6,676 bases of DNA from an uncultured Clostridia bacterium (GTDB taxonomy: Bacteria > Bacillota > Clostridia > Oscillospirales > Acutalibacteraceae), in assembly GCA_947623765.1 (NCBI GenBank), contig CANQIG010000108.1, forward strand, positions 1 through 6,676. Reading direction: 5' to 3'. How positions within the stretch are numbered: position 1 is the first letter of the stretch; every line of letters starts with the position of its first letter. The position numbers and the translations under genes are program-made. This document shows positions 1 to 6,155 of this stretch, one piece after another. The notes beneath the pieces are model-generated. The model was not told the origin of the DNA and searched no databases. It saw only the letters and a program-made list of their open reading frames with translations.

Positions 1-2092
1 GAGGACTCCGCTCATCATCTCCGGGCGCGGGGAGAACTCCACCGAGTTGTATTCCGTCGCGGACCGCTTCGCCCGCACGCTGCGCCCGGTGCGCGTCGCG
101 GAGCTGGACGAGAAGGAGGACAACGACGCGCTCTACGAGGAGTACGATTACATCGTCAACGAGAAGCAGCGCACCTGCACGCTCACGAAGCGCGGCGTGA
201 AGAAGGCCGAGGAGTTCTTCAAGCTCGACAACCTCGCCGACGCCGACAACGTGACCATTCAGCACCACATCAATCAGGCCATCCGCGCGCACGGCATCAT
301 GAAGCTCGACATCGACTACGTCGTCCGGGACGGCGAGGTCATCATCGTCGACGAGTTCACGGGCCGTCTGATGTACGGCCGCCGTTACAACGAGGGCCTG
401 CACCAGGCGATCGAGGCGAAGGAGGGCGTGCGCATCGCGAACGAGAGCAAGACGCTCGCGACGATCACGTTCCAGAATTTCTTCCGTCTCTATAAGAAGC
501 TCTCCGGCATGACCGGCACGGCCATGACCGAGGAGGCCGAATTCAACGAGATCTACAAGCTCGACGTCGTGGCCATCCCGACGAATATGCCGATGATCCG
601 TGAGGACCTGCCCGACGTCGTCTACACGACGGAGCGCGCGAAGTTCAACGCCGTCATCGAGGACATCGTCGAGCACCACGAGAAGGGCCAGCCCGTGCTG
701 GTCGGCACGATCACGATCGAGAAATCCGAGCTGCTCTCCTCGATGCTGAAAAAGCGCGGCATCAAGCACGAGGTCCTGAACGCGAAATACCATGAGAAGG
801 AAGCGCAGATCGTCGCGCAGGCGGGCCGCAAGGGCGCCGTCACCATCGCGACGAACATGGCGGGCCGCGGCACGGACATCCTGCTCGGCGGCAACGCGGA
901 GTTCATGGCGCGCGCGGAGATGCGCCGCCAGCAGTTCCCCGAGGAGCTGATCGGCGAGGCGTCCGCCTACGGCTACACCGACGACGAGGAGATCCTCGCG
1001 GCGCGCAAGACCTTCGCTGAGCTCAACAAGAAATACCGCGCGGAGATCGCGCCGGAGGCGGACGAGGTCCGCGCGCTCGGCGGCCTCTACATCATCGGCA
1101 CGGAGCGGCACGAGTCCCGCCGCATCGACAACCAGCTGCGCGGCCGTTCCGGCCGCCAGGGCGACCCCGGCAAGAGCCGGTTCTACATCTCGCTCGAGGA
1201 CGATCTGATGCGCCTCTTCGGCGGAGACCGCATCCAGAACGTGATGGGGAGGATGAACGTCCCGGAGGACACGCCGATCGAGGCGGGCATCCTCTCGAAT
1301 TCCATCGAGAACGCGCAGAAGAAGGTGGAGGCGCGGAACTTCTCGATCCGCAAGAACGTCCTCCAGTACGACGACGTGATGAACCGCCAGCGCGAGATCA
1401 TCTACGAGCAGCGCGACCGCGTGCTCAACGGCGACAACGTGAAGCCGCAGATCATGCAGATGATCGAGCAGTCGATCGCTTCGAACGTCGCGCAGTTCCT
1501 GCCGAAGGACGCTCCCCACGACGACTGGGACCTGCGCGGCCTGCGCGGGCATTACCTCGGCTGGCTGATCGGGCCGGACGACCTGCGGTACACGAAGGAG
1601 GAGATCGAGGAGCTCGAGCCCGAGGCCGTCTCGAACGCCCTTTTGGAGAAGGCCGCCGCGCTTTACGAGCGCCGTGAGGCGGACTTCACGCCGCCGGTCA
1701 TGCGCGAGGTCGAGCGCGTCGTGCTGCTCAGGAACGTCGATGAAAAGTGGATGGAACACATCGACGCGATGGACGATCTGCAGGACGGCATCCGCCTCAG
1801 GGCTTACGCCCAGCGCGACCCGGTGATCGAGTACCGCGAGGAGGGCTTCGAGATGTTCGACGCGATGGTCGCCGCGATCCGCGAGGACACCGCGCGGATG
1901 ATCCTCACGGTCCGTCTGCGCACGAAGGAAGCCCCCCAGCGCGAATCCGTCGCGAAGGAGACCGGCAACTCCCAGACCGCCGCGGAGCAGGCCGCAAAGC
2001 CCGTGCAGAAGGGCAAAAAGGTCGGCCGGAACGATCCCTGCCCCTGCGGCAGCGGCAAAAAGTACAAGAAGTGCTGCGGCCGAAACGCGTGA
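1..2092 (+). CDS. secA: Preprotein translocase ATPase SecA, 5'-truncated by the window edge
   Basis: SecA is the cytoplasmic ATPase motor that pushes unfolded preproteins through the SecYEG channel. The reading frame is open from base 2 and gives 696 visible residues, beginning with the family sequence RTPLIISG. About 200 N-terminal residues, including Walker A and B of NBD1, lie outside the window. Visible in order (residues of the visible part): the preprotein cross-linking domain; the return to NBD1 with VDEFTGR near 116-122 and KLSGMTGTA near 166-174; NBD2 with NMAGRGTDILLGGN near 285-298 and the arginine-finger region GRSGRQGDPG near 381-390; the helical scaffold/wing region with NVLQYDDVMNRQ; and a C-terminal zinc tail CPCGSGKKYKKCC (Cys 680, 682, 691, 692) that in known SecA binds SecB or ribosomes/lipids. 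About 57 residues are inserted in NBD2 between LLGGN and EVRALGG. They are absent from the Bacillus subtilis protein as I recall it but present in many other bacterial SecAs. It is followed by a strong terminator, so it appears to end its transcript. Confidence 0.97.
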   Translation, partial: RTPLIISGRGENSTELYSVADRFARTLRPVRVAELDEKEDNDALYEEYDYIVNEKQRTCTLTKRGVKKAEEFFKLDNLADADNVTIQHHINQAIRAHGIMKLDIDYVVRDGEVIIVDEFTGRLMYGRRYNEGLHQAIEAKEGVRIANESKTLATITFQNFFRLYKKLSGMTGTAMTEEAEFNEIYKLDVVAIPTNMPMIREDLPDVVYTTERAKFNAVIEDIVEHHEKGQPVLVGTITIEKSELLSSMLKKRGIKHEVLNAKYHEKEAQIVAQAGRKGAVTIATNMAGRGTDILLGGNAEFMARAEMRRQQFPEELIGEASAYGYTDDEEILAARKTFAELNKKYRAEIAPEADEVRALGGLYIIGTERHESRRIDNQLRGRSGRQGDPGKSRFYISLEDDLMRLFGGDRIQNVMGRMNVPEDTPIEAGILSNSIENAQKKVEARNFSIRKNVLQYDDVMNRQREIIYEQRDRVLNGDNVKPQIMQMIEQSIASNVAQFLPKDAPHDDWDLRGLRGHYLGWLIGPDDLRYTKEEIEELEPEAVSNALLEKAAALYERREADFTPPVMREVERVVLLRNVDEKWMEHIDAMDDLQDGIRLRAYAQRDPVIEYREEGFEMFDAMVAAIREDTARMILTVRLRTKEAPQRESVAKETGNSQTAAEQAAKPVQKGKKVGRNDPCPCGSGKKYKKCCGRNA

Positions 2093-2150
2093 CCGTCCCC
2101 TTTTCGGCCGCGCGCCCGGCGCCGTGAGACAAAAAAGAACACAAAACGCC

Positions 2151-2202
2151 CACGGGGCCCGCTGCAAAACATCGCGCTTTGCAGCGAGCCCCGTGTTTTT
2201 TT
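2151..2202 (+). terminator. Intrinsic terminator of secA, probably bidirectional
   Basis: Bases 2151-2158 (CACGGGGC) pair with 2188-2195 (GCCCCGTG), and 2160-2168 (CGCTGCAAA) pair with 2178-2186 (TTTGCAGCG). One C/A mismatch separates the two helices and the loop is 9 nt. Seven T residues follow at 2196-2202. It lies 59 nt after the secA stop and 41 nt from the stop of the convergent acetyltransferase gene. On the - strand the same hairpin is followed, a few bases on, by T-rich sequence (complement of the A-rich 2131-2146). It could therefore also end the - strand operon, though less perfectly. Confidence 0.93.
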
Positions 2203-2242
2203 GAGCTTTGAGATCAGTCCAGAACGGAGGGACCGGCATCCC

Positions 2243-3082
2243 TCACCCTTTCCCCCCGAACCGTTCCAGAAACACCGCCGGGTCGAGAAGGGCGTCCGCG
2301 TTGCGGTTCAGGGTCGCTTCGTCCCATTCCCACCAGCGCACGCGCAGCAGGGCTTCGATCATCTCCTCGCTGTACCGGAAGCGGAGGAGCCGCGCCGGTA
2401 CGCCCGCGACGACCGCGTACGGCGGCACGTCCTTCGTCACGACCGCGCCCGCGCCGATCACCGCGCCGTCGCCGATGGAGACGACCTTGGAGCAGTCGAT
2501 GAACGCCCGCGCGCCGATCCAGACGTCGCTGCCGATCACGAGCTTCGGCTTTTGGAGCATATACGGATGCTTCGGGTCCTCGAGCAGCTTTTTCCGGTAC
2601 AGCGCCCGGTTCTCCGGGGTGAAGAAGTCCTCCAGCTCGTCGCTGATGAACGACATATTGCTGTGGTGGTCGACGTGGATCATCGCCGTGCTGTTGATCG
2701 AGGTGTACGCGCCGATGCGCCCGATGTATCCCTCTCTGAGCGCGTCCAGCACCTTTTCGCCGAAATACGTCTGCTGCCCGATCCACGCGCCGTTCTCCGT
2801 CCACGGGAACGGCAGCTCCTTGCCGGGGTCCGCCCAGCAGAACACGTCCCAGTCGTCGCGGAAGCCCTCGCTCTGCGGGTCGAGCCGGAAGTCCTCGAGG
2901 TCCTCCTCCGTCACCGCGACGATGTAATCCGTCTCGGGCGATACCGCGCCGCCCGCCCGGACAGGGTACCCCGCGAGCTCCCGCGCGAGCAGCCGCGTCG
3001 GCGCGCCCCAAAGCGTCACGCGGCGGCCGGAAAGGCAGCGGTCCAGCACCTGCTGCAGTTTTGTCTTTTCTCCAAGCGCCAC
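2243..3082 (-). CDS. CatB/XAT-type hexapeptide-repeat O-acetyltransferase
   Basis: The 279-residue product is an acyltransferase of the left-handed parallel beta-helix class, which transfers an acetyl group from acetyl-CoA to a hydroxyl or amino acceptor in the cytoplasm. Residues 181-233 carry the imperfect hexapeptide pattern (VIGSDVWIGARAFI, then VSIGDGAVIGAGAVVTKDVPPYAVVAGVPA) that is diagnostic of the family. The C-terminal helix with VRWWEWDEATLNRN (248-261) is typical of the chloramphenicol/xenobiotic acetyltransferase branch. The H-rich stretch HVDHH (136-140) is the likely site of the catalytic histidine. The first ~115 residues are an extra, poorly recognised domain containing VTLWGAP (22-28), which may be a small alpha/beta fold. 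The start is GTG at 3082: GGAGGGAG lies at 3087-3094, and no ATG gives comparable spacing. It is the last gene of the three-gene - strand operon, 28 nt after the peptidase stop. The acceptor cannot be deduced; antibiotic resistance should not be assumed, because most relatives modify sugars or envelope glycans. Confidence 0.88.
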   Translation of the reverse strand: MALGEKTKLQQVLDRCLSGRRVTLWGAPTRLLARELAGYPVRAGGAVSPETDYIVAVTEEDLEDFRLDPQSEGFRDDWDVFCWADPGKELPFPWTENGAWIGQQTYFGEKVLDALREGYIGRIGAYTSINSTAMIHVDHHSNMSFISDELEDFFTPENRALYRKKLLEDPKHPYMLQKPKLVIGSDVWIGARAFIDCSKVVSIGDGAVIGAGAVVTKDVPPYAVVAGVPARLLRFRYSEEMIEALLRVRWWEWDEATLNRNADALLDPAVFLERFGGKG

Positions 3083-3110
3083 AAAGCTCCCTCCGTTCCC
3101 GGAATCAAAA

Positions 3111-4067
3111 TCAAAGGTCGGAAAAATCCGCGTTGACGAACGCTTCGATCAGCGCGATCACCGCGTCGATGTCGCCGGTGTGGACGATGGCGTTCGGCCC
3201 GTGCGTGTAGCGCGTGACGACCGAGAAGCCGACCGTCCTGATGCCGCCCCCGACGAGCGTCATCGCGCCGGCGTCGGTGCCGCCGACGTAGATCACGTCC
3301 TTCTGGTACGGGATGCCGTTCGCCTCGCACAGCGCGACGGACTTTTCCACAAGACCCTCGTCGCTGATGGAGTGCGTGTCGGAGATCTTGATCGCCGCGC
3401 CGTTCCCGAGCGTGTTGCTGCCGACAAGGTCTCCCGGCCGGTCGCTCGAGGGGGTCACGTCCACGGCGACGCCGATGTCCGGCAGGATGCGCTGCGCCGT
3501 CACCTGCCCGCCGCGCGTGCCGACCTCCTCCTGCACGGTGAACGCGAGGTACACGTCGTTCTTCGGCTTCCCGACGTTCAGGAGCGCCTGCAGGATCATG
3601 TAGCAGCCGACGCGGTTGTCGATGGCCTTCGCCGTGAGATAATCCCCGGCGAGGGGCGTCCACGGCCCGACATACGACGCCACATCCCCGACGGAGACGA
3701 GCTTTTCCACCTCCGCCTTCGTGTGCAGGCCGATGTCGATATAGCAGTTCTCGTATTTCCCGAACCCGCCCGCCGAGAGCTTGTCCGGCTGGACCGTGCT
3801 CGCAACGATGCCCACCGTGCCGTTTCTGAACTGCACGCGGTTCTGATAGGTGGTGAACGTCCAGCAGGAGCCGAGCTCCTTAAAGAGGATGCGCCCGTCC
3901 TCCTCGATCCGGATCACCTGAAAGCCGATCTCGTCCATATGCGCCGCGAGCTCGATGCGTTTTTTCTGCGCGCCCGTTCCTTTAATATAGACGATCACGC
4001 TGCCGTTCGGATCGGTCGTGATCTCGTCGGCGATCGGCGCGCCGTGGTTTGCGATCTCGTTTGGCAT
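3111..4067 (-). CDS. M42-family metallo-aminopeptidase/endoglucanase-like protein, short N-terminus
   Basis: M42 enzymes are co-catalytic di-metal (Zn/Co) aminopeptidases that form large cytoplasmic tetrahedral oligomers and trim short peptides. All metal and catalytic residues are visible in the 318-residue product: His43 and Asp45 (AAHMDEIG), bridging Asp150 (KAIDNRVG), catalytic/ligand Glu180-Glu181 (QEEVG), Asp203 (VAVDVT) and His289 (RYTHGPN). The GGTDAGA segment is at 262-268. The beta-barrel PDZ-like insertion between about 55 and 140 is also present. The protein looks intact except at the front. Relatives (about 340-360 residues) start with an extra helix carrying a PGPSGxE-type motif, and here the first residues already align near the following strand. 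The ATG at 4067 lies 11 nt after the oxidoreductase stop and has no good Shine-Dalgarno, so translation may be coupled to the upstream gene. The in-frame sequence further upstream overlaps the oxidoreductase C-terminus and reads as arginine-rich shadow, so an extension is unlikely. Substrate unknown. Confidence 0.9.
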   Translation of the reverse strand: MPNEIANHGAPIADEITTDPNGSVIVYIKGTGAQKKRIELAAHMDEIGFQVIRIEEDGRILFKELGSCWTFTTYQNRVQFRNGTVGIVASTVQPDKLSAGGFGKYENCYIDIGLHTKAEVEKLVSVGDVASYVGPWTPLAGDYLTAKAIDNRVGCYMILQALLNVGKPKNDVYLAFTVQEEVGTRGGQVTAQRILPDIGVAVDVTPSSDRPGDLVGSNTLGNGAAIKISDTHSISDEGLVEKSVALCEANGIPYQKDVIYVGGTDAGAMTLVGGGIRTVGFSVVTRYTHGPNAIVHTGDIDAVIALIEAFVNADFSDL

Positions 4068-4078
4068 CAGTTTGGCCG

Positions 4079-5311
4079 TCAGAGGATGTTGTCGATGGAG
4101 GCTTCTCCCATGCCGAACATGCCGGGCGTGAGCGGCGCGGGACGTTCGGGCCGGGAGTGGATCGTGTGGACGCGGTCGTCCTTCATGGAGCGCTCCACCG
4201 CGTCGATGATCTCGACCGTGTGCAGCGCGAGCTCCGCACTGCTCCGATGCGGCCGGCCGCGCCGCAGCGCCCACGCCATATCGACAACGGCGAGGCCGCG
4301 CCAGCTGTTGTAGCACGGCTCGGGCTTGCCGCTCTTCGGCGGGACGGCGGGGTCGGTGTCGCCGTAGCCGTGCGTGAACGGCACGCGGAACTGCTCGTTC
4401 CTGCCGTTCACGCTGTTGCCGACGCGCTTCAAATACACGTCCTGTCCCCAGCCGCCGAAGTTGTTCGGGTCCGGGAGGGTCAAGATGCCCTCCGTGCCGA
4501 TGATCTCGACGCGCGGCTCCTCCGGGAAGAAGGACTCCGAGTTGAACGTGAGCGAGCCGAAGACGCCGCTCTCGAACTCCAGCGCGGAAAGGAACACGGA
4601 ATCGCCGCGCGGCCGCCCGCCGATCTCCCGCGCGACGGGCTGCTTGTAGCGGGGATGGAGCGGGTTCTCGTAGACGCGGTCCTCGTAGAATTTCGTGTAG
4701 CCGGACGCGCGCTTCACCGGCCCGAGCAGGCTGACGAGCACGTTGATGTAGTAGCCGCCCATGTCGTGGGTGATCGTCGTACCGGCGCTGCCCGCGGCGG
4801 GGTCCTTCGGGTCGCCGGGAGCGTAGTGCGAATTGTAGCCCCGGCAGCACATGGCGTGCGCGAGGAGGGGCCGCCCGATCGCGCCGTCGTCGATGAGCTT
4901 TCGCGCGGTCTGGTACGCCGCACCCATGTAGATGTCCGGCGCGCAGCCGAGCATCAGGCCCTTTGATCTCGCGAGGTCGTAATTCGCCTTCGCGCCCTCG
5001 AGCGTGTCGCCCATCGCTTTCTCCGAATAGACGTGCTTGCCCGCCTCGAGGATCATCTTCGTCACGGCGGTGTGGTTCCAGAGCTGCGTCGTGTTGAGCA
5101 CGATCTCGATCTCGGGGTCCGAGAGGATCTCCTCGTTCGTCATCTGGCGGATGCCGAAGAGCTGCGCCCGCGCGGCGCTTTTCTCCGGGATCAGGTCGGA
5201 ACAGCCGACGACGTCCACGATTTGGAACCCGCCGTGGACCAACGTGTTGAGATAGGTGTAGCTGATGTTCCCGCTGCCGATCAGCGCGACTTTTACGGGC
5301 TTAACTGACAT
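4079..5311 (-). CDS. Gfo/Idh/MocA-family NAD(P)-dependent oxidoreductase
   Basis: The 410-residue product belongs to the sugar/inositol dehydrogenase superfamily, cytoplasmic enzymes that oxidise or reduce a hydroxyl of a sugar, inositol or related compound with NAD(P). The N-terminal Rossmann fold starts with VALIGSGNIS (8-17). Asp39 after the second strand suggests an NAD preference. The family motif around the catalytic lysine reads SEKAM (96-100, Lys98), with Ala where proline is usual. The C-terminal alpha/beta domain contains HDMGGYYIN; this matches the subfamily with DMGPYY in place of the classical DxGxH, so Tyr stands where the catalytic His often is. The C-terminus SRPERPAPL is typical and complete. 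The start at 5311 is supported by GGGAGG 8 nt upstream, within 40 nt of a consensus promoter start; reading further upstream would extend into that promoter. It is the first gene of the three-gene operon. The substrate is not evident. Confidence 0.93.
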   Translation of the reverse strand: MSVKPVKVALIGSGNISYTYLNTLVHGGFQIVDVVGCSDLIPEKSAARAQLFGIRQMTNEEILSDPEIEIVLNTTQLWNHTAVTKMILEAGKHVYSEKAMGDTLEGAKANYDLARSKGLMLGCAPDIYMGAAYQTARKLIDDGAIGRPLLAHAMCCRGYNSHYAPGDPKDPAAGSAGTTITHDMGGYYINVLVSLLGPVKRASGYTKFYEDRVYENPLHPRYKQPVAREIGGRPRGDSVFLSALEFESGVFGSLTFNSESFFPEEPRVEIIGTEGILTLPDPNNFGGWGQDVYLKRVGNSVNGRNEQFRVPFTHGYGDTDPAVPPKSGKPEPCYNSWRGLAVVDMAWALRRGRPHRSSAELALHTVEIIDAVERSMKDDRVHTIHSRPERPAPLTPGMFGMGEASIDNIL

Positions 5312-5319
5312 GAAAAACG

Positions 5320-5325
5320 CCTCCC
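5320..5325 (-). promoter_or_regulatory. Ribosome binding site of the oxidoreductase gene
   Basis: On the - strand the sequence is GGGAGG, 8 nt before the ATG at 5311. It fixes the start well downstream of the open frame's 5' limit at 5497. It lies two bases after a GC hairpin (5328-5344) in the leader. Confidence 0.85.
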
Positions 5326-5327
5326 TT

Positions 5328-5352
5328 GGCCGCCGGTCGCGGCCTTTTTTTT
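5328..5352 (+). terminator. GC hairpin plus T8 read on the + strand, in the leader of the - strand operon
   Basis: GGCCGC (5328-5333) pairs perfectly with GCGGCC (5339-5344) around a 5-nt loop, followed by eight T residues at 5345-5352. In + orientation this has the form of an intrinsic terminator, yet no + gene lies upstream of it. In - orientation it is an A-tract followed by a leader hairpin placed directly before the Shine-Dalgarno. It could stop antisense transcription or stabilise the leader; which of these is not visible. Confidence 0.5.
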
Positions 5353-5354
5353 CG

Positions 5355-5383
5355 ATTATAGCCCGTCCGCGCGGGGATGTCAA
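5355..5383 (-). promoter_or_regulatory. Sigma-A-type promoter of the oxidoreductase-peptidase-acetyltransferase operon
   Basis: On the - strand a perfect TTGACA (5383-5378) and a perfect TATAAT (5360-5355) are separated by 17 nt. The expected start is near 5348, giving a leader of about 37 nt. It is the only strong promoter seen for the three - strand genes. Confidence 0.93.
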
Positions 5384-5453
5384 GGGCTGGAAAGAAAATA
5401 CGGCGTCGAGGGTGGAAAGTGTGGGAAGAACGCCCGTCAAGTGGCCGCCGCGC

Positions 5454-5482
5454 TTGACAAAAACCGGCCGCCGTGCTATACT
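5454..5482 (+). promoter_or_regulatory. Sigma-A-type promoter of the HMA-domain membrane protein gene
   Basis: TTGACA (5454-5459) and TATACT (5477-5482) are separated by 17 nt. The expected start is near 5489, about 30 nt before the ATG at 5520. It is divergent from the operon promoter, with about 70 nt between the two -35 boxes. Confidence 0.9.
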
Positions 5483-5500
5483 TGTTTGTGTAGACAAACA
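5483..5500 (+). promoter_or_regulatory. Palindromic putative operator at the transcription start of the HMA gene
   Basis: TGTTTGT (5483-5489) and ACAAACA (5494-5500) form perfect 7-bp arms around GTAG, starting directly after the -10 box and covering the expected +1. A repressor bound here would block initiation. The core fits the pattern GT-n-TA-n-AC seen in operators of the HutC/TreR branch of GntR regulators; a DtxR/MntR-like metal regulator is another possibility, given the gene it controls. No regulator gene is visible in the window. Confidence 0.6.
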
Positions 5501-5519
5501 GGCGAAAGGGGACGGTTAT

Positions 5520-5897
5520 ATGGACGGGATGGTATCCACGGCGCTGCTCTGCGCCGCGCTCGCGGCGGTCTGTGTGCTCGCGGTGCTGAGTTACCGGAAG
5601 AAGCTCAAGAACGGGTGCTGCGGCGGCGCGGGGGACGCGGTGAAGCGGGTCCGCCCTGCGGACCGGAGCGCCGCGCATTACCCCTATGTCCGCCGCGTGG
5701 AGATCGAGGGGATGCACTGCAAAAACTGCGCGCTGCGGGTGGAGAACGCGTTCAACAGCATGGAGGGCGTTTTTGCGAAGGTGGATCTCGGCGCGAAGAG
5801 CGCGGTCGTGCGCAGCAAGCGGCCGCTTTCCGACGGAGAGCTGCGGGAGGCGGTCTGGCGCTGCGGCTACCGCGCGGTGGGGTTTTCCCCGGCGTGA
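5520..5897 (+). CDS. Small membrane-anchored Cys-rich protein with HMA metal-binding domain
   Basis: The 125-residue product has three parts. One hydrophobic segment (about 6-24) is followed by basic residues, consistent with an N-terminal anchor and the rest in the cytoplasm. A cysteine cluster GCCGG (32-36) follows, similar to FeoB-associated Cys-rich membrane proteins. An HMA ferredoxin-like domain occupies about 56-121, with the metal site GMHCKNC (64-70, Cys67 and Cys70). Cys11, Cys18 and Cys115 are additional. HMA domains bind Cu(I), Zn(II) or similar soft metals and pass them to P-type ATPases; the role here is inferred to be metal capture or delivery at the membrane. The ATG follows AAGGGG with about 9 nt spacing. 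The frame stays open upstream to 5265, but that part crosses the promoter and is not coding. No metal-transport ATPase or FeoB is next to it in the window. It is transcribed from its own promoter with an operator-like palindrome. No terminator follows, so reading into the tRNA is possible. Confidence 0.85.
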   Translation: MDGMVSTALLCAALAAVCVLAVLSYRKKLKNGCCGGAGDAVKRVRPADRSAAHYPYVRRVEIEGMHCKNCALRVENAFNSMEGVFAKVDLGAKSAVVRSKRPLSDGELREAVWRCGYRAVGFSPA

Positions 5898-5937
5898 CGC
5901 GGGGACTTCGGGGAGCGGAAAAAAGTCAAAAAACCCC

Positions 5938-5966
5938 TTGCATTTTTCGCAAAGCTCGTGTATAAT
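5938..5966 (+). promoter_or_regulatory. Promoter of tRNA-Pro
   Basis: TTGCAT (5938-5943) and a perfect TATAAT (5961-5966) are separated by 17 nt. The expected start, near 5973, leaves only a few nucleotides of leader before the mature tRNA 5' end at 5978. Confidence 0.88.
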
Positions 5967-5977
5967 GGGAGTGTTCT

Positions 5978-6055
5978 CCGGGTGTAGCGCAGTTTTGGTA
6001 GCGCGCTTGAATGGGGTTCAAGAGGCCGCAGGTTCAACTCCTGTCACTCGGACCA
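5978..6055 (+). tRNA. tRNA-Pro, anticodon GGG (reads CCC/CCU)
   Basis: A full cloverleaf can be folded. The acceptor stem is CCGGGTG (5978-5984) with CACTCGG (6045-6051), containing one G-T wobble. The D stem is GCGC/GCGC (5987-5990, 6001-6004) with the GG-containing loop AGTTTTGGTA. The anticodon stem is CTTGA/TCAAG (6006-6010, 6018-6022) with the 7-nt loop ATGGGGT, so the anticodon is GGG at 6013-6015, with G following it as expected for proline tRNAs. The variable loop is 5 nt. The T stem is GCAGG/CCTGT with loop TTCAACT. The discriminator is A6052 and CCA is encoded at 6053-6055. It is a single-tRNA unit with its own promoter and terminator. Confidence 0.97.
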
Positions 6056-6063
6056 CGAAAAAG

Positions 6064-6094
6064 TCTCGAAAACGCAGAGTTTTCGGGATTTTTT
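6064..6094 (+). terminator. Intrinsic terminator of the tRNA-Pro transcript
   Basis: TCTCGAAAAC (6064-6073) pairs with GTTTTCGGGA (6079-6088) over 10 bp including one T-G wobble, around the 5-nt loop GCAGA. Six T residues follow at 6089-6094. It begins 8 nt after the CCA end, the usual arrangement for a tRNA unit. Confidence 0.9.
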
Positions 6095-6155
6095 CGTTTT
6101 GTCGGGAGCTCGGGCAAAATCAAAAAAGAGCTCGAAAAACGCTTTCCGGGGTGTG

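Noticed and set aside
2201..3136. Long + strand open frame (311 codons) opposite the acetyltransferase
   Set aside because: It is very rich in Arg, Pro, Ala and Val with no domain, and lies antisense to a gene with clear hexapeptide motifs. It is a GC-driven shadow.
4068..4850. Upstream in-frame extension of the M42 peptidase frame
   Set aside because: It overlaps the oxidoreductase C-terminal half in another frame and translates to arginine/proline-rich sequence without M42 similarity. The gene start was placed at 4067.
5434..5458. Inverted GTCAAG/CTTGAC pair suggesting a second - strand promoter
   Set aside because: The TTGACG on the - strand has no -10 like sequence at 16-18 nt spacing. 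The other arm is simply the -35 box of the HMA promoter.
5312..5497. N-terminal extension of the oxidoreductase to 5497
   Set aside because: The extension would cross a perfect promoter and leader, while ATG 5311 has a good ribosome binding site directly before the Rossmann-fold start.
5265..5519. N-terminal extension of the HMA protein to 5265
   Set aside because: It would overlap both divergent promoters and the oxidoreductase start. The membrane segment begins naturally after the ATG at 5520.
5888..5906. Hairpin around the HMA gene stop (CCCCG...CGGGG) as a terminator
   Set aside because: It has a bulge, overlaps the end of the coding sequence and is not followed by a T-tract.
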